From positions 1 to 61,433 of the forward strand of contig CAOJSF010000008.1 in NCBI GenBank assembly GCA_948442695.1: 61,433 nt of DNA. Direction: 5' to 3'. Of this stretch, positions 17,574 through 26,721 are shown piece after piece. The notes beneath the pieces were generated by a model, which saw only the letters and a list, made by a program, of their open reading frames with translations, made no database searches and was not told where the DNA came from. The position numbers and the translations under genes were made by a program. This stretch comes from an uncultured Clostridia bacterium. Lineage in GTDB: Bacteria > Bacillota > Clostridia > Christensenellales > UBA1242. Positions within the stretch are counted from its first letter, which is position 1. Every line of letters starts with the position of its first letter.

Positions 17574-17954
17574 TTAACTAATTGACTGAAATTCTGTGAT
17601 TCCAACGTGTCTTTTCTTTCTTTCAATTTCAATCAAACTTGAAATAAGGTCTCTTACCTTGTATGGATTTGCGATATGTCTAAGGTGGAAAGTTGGGGCG
17701 TTGGCATCATTACTGTCAATGGCAACAGTTCCTGTCTTAAAAATCTTGTCTCCTAAAGAAACGGTAAGTGTAACATCATAGCATCTATAGACATTGATTT
17801 CGTCGATAATTGCAGACAAAAAGCCTTTGTGTCTGAAGAATTTTACCCATTCTCCTTCCTTTTTTACTATGTAATATCTATAGAAAGAAATAGGCAAACC
17901 AAAATGTCTCTTTCTATCATGCCAAATCACTTCACAATCTTTATCAAATTTCAT
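17574..17954 (-). CDS. Small bacterial PH-domain (YdbS-like) protein
   Basis: The 126-residue sequence matches the pattern of short bacterial PH-like (bPH) proteins. It has EVIWHDRKRHFGLPISFYRY at the N-terminus, then FFRHKGFLSAIIDEINVYR, then DVTLTVSLGDKIFKTGTV, and a final helix NPYKVRDLISSLIEIERK. These domains are often membrane-proximal scaffolds; the biochemical role is unknown. AGGAGG sits 4 nt before the ATG and a good promoter lies upstream. Single-gene unit converging on the rluD-type gene. Confidence 0.8.
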   Translation of the reverse strand: MKFDKDCEVIWHDRKRHFGLPISFYRYYIVKKEGEWVKFFRHKGFLSAIIDEINVYRCYDVTLTVSLGDKIFKTGTVAIDSNDANAPTFHLRHIANPYKVRDLISSLIEIERKKRHVGITEFQSIS

Positions 17955-18004
17955 AATCCCTCCTATATATTTTATTGGTGATAATTTAAAATATTACTAA
18001 TCTT

Positions 18005-18033
18005 ATTTTAGCAATAAATTTGATAAAAGTAAA
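18005..18033 (-). promoter_or_regulatory. Promoter of the bPH-domain gene
   Basis: Minus strand -35 TTTACT (18028-18033), 17 bp, -10 TAAAAT (18005-18010) with extended TGC. Confidence 0.7.
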
Positions 18034-18288
18034 GAGTTTTTAAAAAATAATTTTACAACTATTAAAATTCTCAAATTAGATACAAAAAAATTTAAATTTT
18101 TTCTACTTTTATTGTAGAATGAAAAAAAATTGAACTTGAAAAATCAAGAATTTGTTGTTTTTGCTTTTAAATGGTAAAGAATCAATGAGGTTTGAATCTA
18201 AAAATGTTTATTTTTAATTCTTTTGTGATTTTTTTGTCTTTTATTGTCTTGTGCTAATAATTTTTTTAAACTTAATCATTCTAAATGT
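18034..18288. other. Divergent intergenic region
   Basis: AT-rich spacer between the bPH gene and the SIMPL gene. A possible promoter for the latter (TTGTCT at 18234, TAATAA at 18255, short 15-bp spacer, extended TGC) is weak. Nothing else recognised. Confidence 0.35.
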
Positions 18289-18298
18289 GGAGGTTGAA

Positions 18299-19237
18299 AT
18301 GAAAATGAAAAAAGTTTTTTTATCACTTGCAATCGTGCTGATGGCCACACTTCTTTTAATAGGGGGAGTGAGTGGAACTGTTAAAAAGAAACCTATTGAA
18401 GTAAGAGAAATGGCAATGACGCAGGCGCAGGTCATTGAATATGAGGAAGGAGAAAATAATGCTAATTCTACTGATGAAAATTCTAAAGAAAATGTCTTAG
18501 ATGATTTTGTTATGGATAAAGATTATTTGCTTAGCGAAAAAAAGCAAAATGATCTTAAAGACAAAAAAACTTCGACTGATTTTGAAAACTCTAAAATCGC
18601 ACTGAAAAATAATTTAAAGATGGTGTCTGGTGAAAAAGTAGAAGTTGATGACGTCACAATCTGTGTATTTGGAAATGCAAAACTCAGTCTTTCTCCAGAC
18701 AGTGCAAAGATTTCTGCTTGCATTCAGTTTTTGGAAAGTGAACTTGATAAAGCCAAAGAAAATAATTTTCAGGCTTTTGAAAATTTGATTAAAGCACTTA
18801 AAAAAATTGGAATTGAAGAAGATGCAATCACTTTGACTCACTTTAATTGTCATCCAAATTATAATTATGATTGTGGAAGAAAAATTGTAGGGTATTACAG
18901 CACAACTTCTTTTACTATAAAAGTTGATGCTCTTGACAAGATTAAGGAATGTGTGAGTGTGATGACTGCAAATGGCGTTACAGAAATAAACGATATTGTT
19001 TATGAAGTTTCAAATCTCGATGAACAATATTCAAATGCTTTAAAAAATGCTGTTGAAAATTCTAAGGAAAAAGCAAGCAAACTTTTAAACAGAAATGATT
19101 TGAAGATTGTAAGTGTCAAAGAAGAACACGTTTATTCTTGCAATAGTCTCTATAGAACATATGCTGGTGATATGTCTGCTTCTGACCTTGTAGGGAAAAT
19201 CGAAGTTGAGGCAAGAGTTTTGGTTGAATTTAAATAA
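18299..19237 (+). CDS. SIMPL (DUF541) domain protein, exported
   Basis: SIMPL-domain proteins are periplasmic or surface proteins of poorly known role. I start at ATG 18299 (312 aa) because GGAGG lies 5 nt upstream; the ORF extends 16 codons further without a ribosome site. Residues 1-25 form a signal anchor (MKMKKVFLSLAIVLMATLLL). A 90-residue acidic/basic linker follows. The SIMPL domain begins near VTICVFGNAKLSLSPDSAKI and ends with KIEVEARVLVEFK, including the usual GYYSTTSFTIKV and KASKLL elements. Several cysteines (CHPNYNYDCGRK) are unusual for the family. Confidence 0.85.
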   Translation: MKMKKVFLSLAIVLMATLLLIGGVSGTVKKKPIEVREMAMTQAQVIEYEEGENNANSTDENSKENVLDDFVMDKDYLLSEKKQNDLKDKKTSTDFENSKIALKNNLKMVSGEKVEVDDVTICVFGNAKLSLSPDSAKISACIQFLESELDKAKENNFQAFENLIKALKKIGIEEDAITLTHFNCHPNYNYDCGRKIVGYYSTTSFTIKVDALDKIKECVSVMTANGVTEINDIVYEVSNLDEQYSNALKNAVENSKEKASKLLNRNDLKIVSVKEEHVYSCNSLYRTYAGDMSASDLVGKIEVEARVLVEFK

Positions 19238-19243
19238 AAATTT

Positions 19244-19280
19244 AAAAAGCGTCTATCCTTTATTTGATAGGCACTTTTTT
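19244..19280 (+). terminator. Terminator of the SIMPL gene
   Basis: AAAAAGCGTCTATC / GATAGGCACTTTTT stem with one mismatch, then T run. Confidence 0.8.
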
Positions 19281-19337
19281 TAAGTGGATTATGAGCCAAC
19301 AAAAGAATCAGAGAAAAGAAACTGAAAATTTTGCAAT

Positions 19338-19371
19338 AAAAAAGAGAGATGAATTTGCACCTCTCTTTTTT
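19338..19371. terminator. Bidirectional terminator, mainly for the MoxR-like gene
   Basis: AAAAAAGAGAG (19338-19348) pairs with CTCTCTTTTTT (19361-19371); T runs in both directions. Confidence 0.8.
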
Positions 19372-19401
19372 GTAAATAAAAATTGTTTAATTAAATCAAT
19401 T

Positions 19402-20565
19402 TTAATTCATTTCTTTAAAATCATTCATCCAAGTTTCGATTTGGCCAGGTTGAACATTTTGGTTTATTTTTCTTCTTTCCTCTCTCTTTGTGTTTCTGTT
19501 GAAAATATCAGAAAGAGATTTGCCCTGTTTCTTTGCCTCTTCATCTTCAAGGTCTTTGATTATCAGAACTCTTTCATCATTGTCTTCAATCCAAAGTTCA
19601 TCAAAGATTGCGCATTTTTCGCCACCCATTTCTTGTTTGATGAATTCTCTTATCTTTTTCACATTGCTTTCATCGACAGATCTCAGTGAGCAGGTCAATG
19701 CAAATCTTCCATTTTCATTTGTTGGGATGTCTTCTTTTTGGTATTTGTTGTTTATAATATCTTCAATTGATATAAACTTTGATTGAGCAAATGACATTAA
19801 AGACACGGTGTGAGTATCTCCGATTTTGTTCATAATAAGATTTTTGCTGATGGTATTATTGTTGGCATAAATGATATTGCTTACCTGTTCCCATCCACGA
19901 GGGTCAACTGTATAGCGAGGTGGGTTTTCTGGGTTGTATGGTCTATAAAATATCCTATCAGAATTTGCTGCAACAAAACTTGCAATAACTGGATGGATTT
20001 TTGGATTGCCATTCTTTCCGATTTCACTTCCCCATCTGAGCCAACTTTGAATGTCTGGAGTGAGATATATATGGGCATCAAATCTTCTGAAAAGTGGTTC
20101 TGTCATAGGTTTTGCAGAAATAGATTCTTTTGGGTTGTTTCCGGCAGCAACAACAGTGCAGTTTTCAGGAAGTTTGCCTAAAGTTCCGTCAATAGAGCGG
20201 TCAAGCACTATATGGAAGACAAGACTTTGAACGTTTTCATCAACATTTGTAAGTTCGTCAATAAACAAAACATGATTTCTGTCGGGTTCAGCATTGCAGA
20301 CTTTTTTTAATGCAGTATACCATGTTGGTTCAATCCATGAAGAAACTCCATTTTCATAAGCAGTTTTTCCTGTGATTTCTTCAGGAAGCATACCATCTCT
20401 AAGAACGATTGTCACAAGAGAAGGGTCTATTTCTTGAACTCTTCTTGATTTTCCCAGACCGCTGGCACCATGAAGCATGAAAGTTTTTCTATTTTCAATA
20501 TAGAATTTCATTTGCTCTTTTACGCTAAGTTCATCTTCAGATACATTGACATTAAATTTTTGCAT
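19402..20565 (-). CDS. MoxR-like AAA+ ATPase
   Basis: A 387-residue AAA+ protein of the MoxR/AAA_5 type, a family of chaperone-like ATPases that usually act with a von Willebrand A (VWA) partner. Walker A is GASGLGKS near residue 38, Walker B HVLFIDELTN near 97, sensor 1 in VVAAGNNP and the arginine finger region EPLFRRFDA. The C-terminal 120 residues are charged and not recognised (KKQGKSLSDIFNRNTKREER). AAGGATGG precedes the ATG. It is a single-gene unit; no VWA gene is adjacent, which is unusual for this family. Confidence 0.88.
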   Translation of the reverse strand: MQKFNVNVSEDELSVKEQMKFYIENRKTFMLHGASGLGKSRRVQEIDPSLVTIVLRDGMLPEEITGKTAYENGVSSWIEPTWYTALKKVCNAEPDRNHVLFIDELTNVDENVQSLVFHIVLDRSIDGTLGKLPENCTVVAAGNNPKESISAKPMTEPLFRRFDAHIYLTPDIQSWLRWGSEIGKNGNPKIHPVIASFVAANSDRIFYRPYNPENPPRYTVDPRGWEQVSNIIYANNNTISKNLIMNKIGDTHTVSLMSFAQSKFISIEDIINNKYQKEDIPTNENGRFALTCSLRSVDESNVKKIREFIKQEMGGEKCAIFDELWIEDNDERVLIIKDLEDEEAKKQGKSLSDIFNRNTKREERRKINQNVQPGQIETWMNDFKEMN

Positions 20566-20861
20566 TTTTCCATCCTTATAATAAATTTATTTTTATATTT
20601 TATAAATAAAACTCATTTAATTTGCTTTTAAATATATCTTTTATTAATTTAATCAATCAAATATATGAGATTTAAATATCATGAGTTTATTTTATCACAC
20701 TTTCAGGTGAAAATCAAGATTAAAAATAAAAAATTTTGTTTAAACTTTATTTCTTTTCTTAAAAAGACATATTCTTTTTTGATGGACTATATATTTAAAA
20801 TAGGACAACCTAATAAAAGTCGGCTTGAATTTTAAAAAATTAAGTAAAGGATGGAGAAGTG

Positions 20862-21620
20862 ATGTCGGTTGCTGTTTTAGTTTTGTTGGGACTGGTGCAG
20901 GGGATTTGTGAATTTTTGCCTGTTTCATCAAGTGGACATCTTGTGCTTTTATCGAATGTTTTTGGCATTGAAGATAGTTTGTTTGTAAGTATTATTCTTC
21001 ATGTGGCGACACTTTTGTCTGTTGTGGTTGTTATGCGAAAGGAAATATTTTATTGTATCCGCCACCCATTTTCACAACTATCAATGAAAATAGTTGTCTC
21101 CACTATTTTTACCTGCATTGTTGCTATCGCACTGATGCCTTTTATTACAGCATCTTTTGAGGGGGCAATGCTTCCGGTTGCTTTTCTGACCAGTGCAATT
21201 TTGTTGTTTTTGTCTCAAAGGCTTTCAAATGGAAAAAAGGAGATAAATTACAAGAGGGCGGGACTTATCGGGTTTGCTCAAGGTCTAGCAATCTTTCCTG
21301 GCCTTTCTCGTTCTGGGACAACCATTGCCACTGGGCTTATGGCTGGGACAAAAAGAGAGGAATGTGCAAAGTTTTCTTTCCTTATAAGTTTGCCTATAAT
21401 TGTAGGCTCGCTTATGTTGGAGATTATAAAAATTTGCTCCCATGCAGAAGTTATATCGGTCAATTGGCTGGGGCTTGCACTTGCATTTATAGTCGCTTTC
21501 TTAGTTGGCACAATGACTATAAAATTTATGATTAATTTGACTACAAAATTAAATTTTAAATATTTCACAATTTATTTGATTTTAATTGCTATTGTTTCTG
21601 CTGTTGTGTTATGGTATTAA
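20862..21620 (+). CDS. uppP: Undecaprenyl-diphosphatase UppP/BacA
   Basis: UppP dephosphorylates undecaprenyl pyrophosphate at the membrane to recycle the carrier for peptidoglycan and confers basal bacitracin tolerance. The 252-residue polytopic protein shows both catalytic motifs: EFLPVSSSGHLVL near the N-terminus and PGLSRSGTTIATGLMAG in the middle. ATG 20862 is preferred over the GTG at 20859 because AAAGGATGGAG lies 6-10 nt before it. No operon partner; 240 bp of spacer precedes the P-type ATPase. Confidence 0.95.
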   Translation: MSVAVLVLLGLVQGICEFLPVSSSGHLVLLSNVFGIEDSLFVSIILHVATLLSVVVVMRKEIFYCIRHPFSQLSMKIVVSTIFTCIVAIALMPFITASFEGAMLPVAFLTSAILLFLSQRLSNGKKEINYKRAGLIGFAQGLAIFPGLSRSGTTIATGLMAGTKREECAKFSFLISLPIIVGSLMLEIIKICSHAEVISVNWLGLALAFIVAFLVGTMTIKFMINLTTKLNFKYFTIYLILIAIVSAVVLWY

Positions 21621-21880
21621 TATATAAAATTAAATATATTTGTATAAATTTAACATAATAATTAAAGAAAGAAATCAGAATTTTTGAATTTTGACATATT
21701 CTAAAAGTTGAGGAAAAAGGTTTATAATTGAAAGGACAGAAAAAGTTGAAGAAAAGATTTATAATTTTTTAAATGATAAAACTAAGAAGAAAGAGAGAAA
21801 AGATTTTAAATTTGAAAAGTTGAAAAAATGTGCAGTTGTTTAATTTAAAAAATAAAAAATTTATTTAAAAGGAAGCGAAC
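21621..21880. other. Gene-free AT-rich spacer
   Basis: Between uppP and the P-type ATPase. It has repeated AAAAAGTTGA/AAAGATT-like words (about 21700-21830) but no promoter, terminator or RNA that I can support. Confidence 0.3.
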
Positions 21881-24538
21881 GTGAAAAGTTATCATAATAG
21901 AAGTGTTGAGCAGACGCTAGCCGATTTTAAGGTCGCAATCATCGGGCTAAGTGAAAGCGAGGTCATGGCCAGAGCAAATACAAAAAAAGATGATGAAAAT
22001 AAACCTAAAAAGCAGGGGATAGTTAGTCGATTCTTTGAGCAGTTTCATGACCTGATGATTATTATCTTGCTTCTTGCTTCGGCTGTTTCTATCATTATCG
22101 GTATAGTTGAAAAAACCATGGGCGAAATTGTGGACGGGCTTATCATTCTTGCGATAGTGCTTATGAATGCAATCTTTGGTGTTGCGCAAGAATATAAAGC
22201 AGAGAAGTCTTTGGAAGCGCTAAGCAAACTTACCCAACCCGAATGTTTTGTTATGCGTGATGGAAATCTTAAAAAAATCAGCACAAAAGATTTGGTTCTA
22301 GGCGATATTGTCGTTTTGGAAGCGGGTTCGATTGTTCCAGCCGATTTGAGGCTTATTGAATGTCACCAACTTAAAATCAATGAGTCCTCTTTGACTGGTG
22401 AAAGTTTGGATGTTGAAAAACATGAAAATGGGATTTATAAAGATGATACTCCTCTCGGAGAACGCAAAAACATGGCTTACAAAGGCTCTGTTGTCAATGT
22501 CGGGCGTGGTATGGGAATTGTTGTTGCTCTGGGAAGCGAGACAGAACTGGGCAAAATTGCAAAAGTCATCACCGAAAGCAAAAATGAGATGACTCCACTG
22601 CAAAAGTCTATCAAAGATGTGGGAAAGGTTTTGACATATTTGGTGCTTGCCATTGCGGTGATAACTTTCATTATAGAAATCTGCATTTCACCTTTAAATG
22701 TCATGGATGCATTCTTGACAGCGGTTGCCATATCGGTTGCGGCAATTCCTGAAAGTATGCCGGCGGTGATAACAATTATTATGAGTTTGGGTGTGGCAAG
22801 GCTTGCAAAACAGCGGGCAATAGTAAGGCGTATGCACTCGGTTGAAACGCTGGGATGTTGTGAAGTAATTTGTTCTGATAAGACTGGGACAATCACACAA
22901 AATAAGATGACTGTCACTTCAATTTATTATAATTCTAAAATTCAAAATGGGAAGTTTAAACTTGATGATGTGGGGCAAAGGCTAATTTTGGCAGGTGTGC
23001 TTTGTAATGACACCGTTGTTTCAAATGGTAAAATTTTGGGCGACCCAACAGAAGTTGCACTGACAGAACTGGGGAATTCTTTAAAACTTAGCAAAAAAGA
23101 ATGCGACGGGAAATATAGACGAATTGATGAAATTCCTTTTGATTCAAACAGAAAACTCATGTCAGTCCTTGTAGATTATGAAGGAAAGACTATGATGAGC
23201 AAAGGTGCCCCAGACCTTTTGCTTGCAAGATGTTCTCGAATAATGATTGATGGCAAAATATATCCACTTACCGAAAAAGAGCGTCAAAATGTACTTGATG
23301 CGGTGGAAGATATGAGTGAGAGGGCTTTGAGAGTTATGGGCTTTGCCTTCAAGGGTTGTGACGACGGGAAATTTGAAGAGGGTGACCTTATATTCTTAGG
23401 GCTTATGGGCATGATTGACCCACCTCGAAAGGAAATAAAAAATGCAGTAAAAAAATGTAAAAAAGCGGGGATGAGACCGGTTATGATAACTGGTGATTAC
23501 AGCATAACAGCCCTTGCAATCGCAAAAGAAATCGGGCTTGCAAATAGTATGGAAGAGGTGATTACTGGCAAGCAAATGGCATCAATGACAGATAATCAAC
23601 TTGATGAGAGAATAAAAAATTGCTCTGTGTTTGCAAGAGTCAGCCCAGAAGACAAAGTGAGAATTGTTGAAGCATTTAAGCGTGCAGGCAAGGTTGTTGC
23701 TATGACTGGAGATGGAGTAAATGATGCACCGAGTCTTAAGCGTGCAAGCATCGGAATCGGCATGGGAAAGGGCGGAACTGATGTGGCAAAAGAGGTGTCT
23801 GATATAATAGTCACAGACGATAACTTTGCAACAATTGTTTTGGCAGTTGAAGAGGGAAGAAAAATCTATGGAAACATCCAAAAGACAGTCAAATTTCTCT
23901 TCTCTGCAAATTTAGCAGAACTTTTATCTCTGTTTTTAGTCACAATTATTTTCCCTCAACATATTTTCTTATTCCCTGTGCAAATTTTGTTTGTCAATCT
24001 TATCACAGATTCATTGCCGGCAATAGCACTAGGCGTTGAGCAGCCTGAGGCTGACCTTATGAGACAACCTCCACGTGACCGAACTAAAGGACTTTTCTCA
24101 AATGGAATCGGCGTTTCAATTGTGATTTTAGGGGTGGTTCAAACACTCTTAGTTGTTGCAACTTATATTATGGGACTTAAGATGTTTGATGATGGCGTTG
24201 CAGTGACAATGGCTTTCTATGCCCTCAATATCATTCAAATGTTCTATCTTGCGTCTATGAGGACAAATTCACCTTTCTATAAATCAAAACCACATAAAAA
24301 CATTTTCTTCATTCTTTCGCTTGCTTTCTGCTTTGGGCTGATTGCTCTGTTTGCTTTTACTCCACTTAGAGGACTTTTATCTTTAGTAAAACTTTCTGGA
24401 ATGCAATGGGGAATTGTGTTTGGCGTTTCTGCTTCAATGTTTATTTTCAGTGAAATTTATAAAATGGTTGAAAACCTGATAAAAAAGAGTAAAAACAAAA
24501 ATCAGGTCAGCATCAAAAAAACTCAAGATAATGAATGA
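21881..24538 (+). CDS. P-type calcium-transporting ATPase (PMR1/SERCA-like)
   Basis: An 885-residue P2-type cation ATPase that probably exports Ca2+ at the cytoplasmic membrane. Features in order: N-terminal cation-ATPase domain, membrane pair, actuator domain with SSLTGES, membrane helix 4 with AAIPESMPAV, phosphorylation motif SDKTGTITQNK, nucleotide domain with MSKGAPDLLL, hinge GDGVNDAPSLKRA, and six C-terminal helices. The helix-4 motif is PESMP rather than the commoner PEGLP. GTG start with AAAGGAAGCG upstream. Followed by a good terminator. Confidence 0.94.
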   Translation: MKSYHNRSVEQTLADFKVAIIGLSESEVMARANTKKDDENKPKKQGIVSRFFEQFHDLMIIILLLASAVSIIIGIVEKTMGEIVDGLIILAIVLMNAIFGVAQEYKAEKSLEALSKLTQPECFVMRDGNLKKISTKDLVLGDIVVLEAGSIVPADLRLIECHQLKINESSLTGESLDVEKHENGIYKDDTPLGERKNMAYKGSVVNVGRGMGIVVALGSETELGKIAKVITESKNEMTPLQKSIKDVGKVLTYLVLAIAVITFIIEICISPLNVMDAFLTAVAISVAAIPESMPAVITIIMSLGVARLAKQRAIVRRMHSVETLGCCEVICSDKTGTITQNKMTVTSIYYNSKIQNGKFKLDDVGQRLILAGVLCNDTVVSNGKILGDPTEVALTELGNSLKLSKKECDGKYRRIDEIPFDSNRKLMSVLVDYEGKTMMSKGAPDLLLARCSRIMIDGKIYPLTEKERQNVLDAVEDMSERALRVMGFAFKGCDDGKFEEGDLIFLGLMGMIDPPRKEIKNAVKKCKKAGMRPVMITGDYSITALAIAKEIGLANSMEEVITGKQMASMTDNQLDERIKNCSVFARVSPEDKVRIVEAFKRAGKVVAMTGDGVNDAPSLKRASIGIGMGKGGTDVAKEVSDIIVTDDNFATIVLAVEEGRKIYGNIQKTVKFLFSANLAELLSLFLVTIIFPQHIFLFPVQILFVNLITDSLPAIALGVEQPEADLMRQPPRDRTKGLFSNGIGVSIVILGVVQTLLVVATYIMGLKMFDDGVAVTMAFYALNIIQMFYLASMRTNSPFYKSKPHKNIFFILSLAFCFGLIALFAFTPLRGLLSLVKLSGMQWGIVFGVSASMFIFSEIYKMVENLIKKSKNKNQVSIKKTQDNE

Positions 24539-24597
24539 TGCTTAAAAAAAAGTTTATAATAAGTGAAATTATTATGACAATGATATTTAATTTCTAT

Positions 24598-24633
24598 AAA
24601 GGACATATTGAATTTTTAATGTGTCCTTTTTTA
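24598..24633 (+). terminator. Terminator of the P-type ATPase gene
   Basis: 12-bp stem AAAGGACATATT / AATGTGTCCTTT (one G-U pair), 8-nt loop, T run. Confidence 0.85.
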
Positions 24634-24680
24634 ATATCAAAATATTTTTTATAAATAAATTTTTCCGCTTTAAATTTAAT

Positions 24681-24709
24681 TTGCAAATAAGACAAAATTA
24701 TGTTATTAT
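24681..24709 (+). promoter_or_regulatory. Promoter of holB, +1 at the start codon
   Basis: TTGCAA (24681-24686), 17 bp, TATTAT (24704-24709) with extended TGT. The predicted start point (7 nt after the -10) is the A of the ATG at 24716. Confidence 0.7.
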
Positions 24710-24715
24710 ATTCAC

Positions 24716-25684
24716 ATGAATGATAGACTTGAAAAAATCATAACTTCATCAGAAGAATTTAAAATGCTTGCAAATGAGTTTGAAAGCGGAAAACTTGCAA
24801 AAACAATTATGCTGATTTCTAAAGATAGCGATTATGCATTTTCTTTTGCAAATCTTTTGTCATGTATGATTTTAAATAATGGACTTCAAAATGGCAATCT
24901 TGAAAAAAGTGAACATTATTACAAAATGCAGGTATCATCTCATCCTGACATAAAAATTTATCCACTTAAAGAAAAACTTTTAGTTGCTGACAGCACTGAG
25001 ATTGTTTCAGAAAGTTCAATCAGACCGATTTTTGCTGATAAAAAAATATTTATTATACGAAATATTGAACAGAGCATGGAAACAGCCCAAAATAAACTTC
25101 TGAAAACTTTGGAAGAACCTCAAAATAATGTCTATTTTATTGTTACTTCTTCAAATATTAATTTGGTGCTTCCAACAATCAAATCAAGATGCAATAAGGT
25201 AGAACTTTCTAAACTTAAGGGTGAAGATATTGTCTCTTGTCTGGACATTCAAGAAAATATCGACCTTGTTTCGGCGCTCAGTGAGGGGTATTTAGGAAGG
25301 GCGGAAAAATTAAGCAATATGCCAAACTTGAAAGAACTTTTTGAAATTGTTTTTTCTTCGGTGACAAAACTTAAGACCAGCAAACAACTTTTGTCATTTT
25401 CAAAAAGTTTGATTGACAATTCCAAAGATGCCGATTTTATATTTCAAACTCTTTCACTTATCTTTGAAGACCTATTGTTTTTAAAGGGTGGCAGAGAAAT
25501 CCGACTTAAAATGTATGAGGAAGAACTAAAAAATATTAAAAATGAATATTCAATCAAGGCTATCACTATGATTGAAAGACAGATTGATAAAGCAGTGAAA
25601 GAACTTTCTTTTAATTGCAATTTCACACTTGTTTTAGAAAATTTGTTGCTTAATATACTGGAGGTAAAATATTTATGCAGGTAG
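24716..25684 (+). CDS. holB: DNA polymerase III delta' subunit-like protein
   Basis: The delta' subunit is part of the clamp loader. The 322-residue protein has the RNMEQS/NKLLKTLEEPQNNVYFIV element typical of delta' and clamp-loader ATPases (here NKLLKTLEEPQ, then PTIKSRCNKVE). The N-terminal P-loop is degenerate (no GKT), as expected for delta'. It has no Shine-Dalgarno motif and lies at the predicted transcription start, so it is probably translated leaderless. It overlaps ricT by 10 bp; the holB-ricT-trmN6 order is conserved in Bacillota and supports the call. Confidence 0.85.
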   Translation: MNDRLEKIITSSEEFKMLANEFESGKLAKTIMLISKDSDYAFSFANLLSCMILNNGLQNGNLEKSEHYYKMQVSSHPDIKIYPLKEKLLVADSTEIVSESSIRPIFADKKIFIIRNIEQSMETAQNKLLKTLEEPQNNVYFIVTSSNINLVLPTIKSRCNKVELSKLKGEDIVSCLDIQENIDLVSALSEGYLGRAEKLSNMPNLKELFEIVFSSVTKLKTSKQLLSFSKSLIDNSKDADFIFQTLSLIFEDLLFLKGGREIRLKMYEEELKNIKNEYSIKAITMIERQIDKAVKELSFNCNFTLVLENLLLNILEVKYLCR

Positions 25685-26520
25685 AAGTAGTAGAAGCAAA
25701 ATTTAGAAAGGGTTCACATTCTTATTCTTTCAGTCCAAACGGACTTCAGTTAAAATGTGAAGATTATTGCATTGTTGACACCGAAAAAGGTCGAGACATT
25801 GTGAGAATTTCAAAAGAACCATATATGACAGATGAAGAAAACCTTATCGAGCCACTTAAAAATGTTGTAAAACTTGCAACAGATGAAGATCTTAAAATGG
25901 CTGAAGAAAATTATAAAAAGGCAGAAGCACTCTTTCCTCAAATTAAAAAAATGATAATTGATGAAAAACTTGACATGAAGTTGATTTCTGTGGAGTGTAA
26001 TTATAATTTTTCTCGTCTGACTGTGAATTTTACTGCAGAAAATCGTGTTGACTTTCGAGAACTTGTAAAAAAACTTGCAGACAAATTTAAGGTGAGGATA
26101 GAACTTCGTCAGATAGGACCTCGTGATGCTACAAGAATTCTGGGCGGACTGGGAGTATGCGGTAAGTTATGTTGTTGTCATCAAGGCTTTGGAATCAATG
26201 ACCATGTTTCGATTAAAATGGCAAAAAATCAAAACTTATCATTAAATCCAAATAATATAAGTGGACTTTGTGGAAAACTTTTGTGTTGTCTCGCTTATGA
26301 AAATCATTATTATAGTGAAGTGCTTAAAATTATGCCAAAATTAAATACAACTGTTCAAACACCTGACGGCGAAGGGACAGTGATATATAATGACCTTTTA
26401 AAGAAAATGGTTTCTGTGCGTATTTCTGATGAAAAAGAAAGCGAAATAAAAGAGTTTTCTGTTGAAGAAATAAAGGTCAAAGATAATTTTAAAGATAATA
26501 AAAAATCAAAGAAAAACTAA
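25675..26520 (+). CDS. ricT: PSP1-domain protein RicT (YaaT)
   Basis: RicT is part of the Ric (YaaT-YlbF-YmcA) complex that stimulates RNase Y-dependent mRNA processing and, in Bacillus, phosphorelay and competence. The 281-residue protein has the PSP1 core around VNFTAENRVDFRELVKKLA and RIELRQIGPRDATRILGG, followed by Cys-rich CGKLCCCHQG and CGKLLCCLAYE. Those cysteines are the Fe-S ligands known in the Ric complex. GGAGG lies 8 nt before ATG, inside holB. The extreme C-terminus is a Lys-rich tail. Neither ylbF nor ymcA is in the window. Confidence 0.93.
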   Translation: MQVEVVEAKFRKGSHSYSFSPNGLQLKCEDYCIVDTEKGRDIVRISKEPYMTDEENLIEPLKNVVKLATDEDLKMAEENYKKAEALFPQIKKMIIDEKLDMKLISVECNYNFSRLTVNFTAENRVDFRELVKKLADKFKVRIELRQIGPRDATRILGGLGVCGKLCCCHQGFGINDHVSIKMAKNQNLSLNPNNISGLCGKLLCCLAYENHYYSEVLKIMPKLNTTVQTPDGEGTVIYNDLLKKMVSVRISDEKESEIKEFSVEEIKVKDNFKDNKKSKKN

Positions 26521-26553
26521 TAATTTAAATAAAAATTAGTAAAAATTTGAAAA

Positions 26554-26603
26554 AATCGCACTTTTTCATAATATTATTGAATTTTTTATGTAAAAAAGCG
26601 ATT
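26554..26603 (+). other. Long imperfect hairpin in the ricT-trmN6 gap
   Basis: AATCGC, TTTTT and CATAA (26554-26571) pair in order with TTATG, AAAAA and GCGATT (26586-26603), with a 2-nt internal bulge. It has no T run after it, so it is not a standard terminator; it could be an RNA processing or stability element. Confidence 0.45.
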
Positions 26604-26721
26604 ATTAATCAAATTGTTAAGATTTTGATTCGATTTATTAATTAATTTTTTAATCAATATGTTAATCAATTTATTTATTATTATGTTAATCAATTTTTTA
26701 TAATTTTATTTGGAGGAATAA

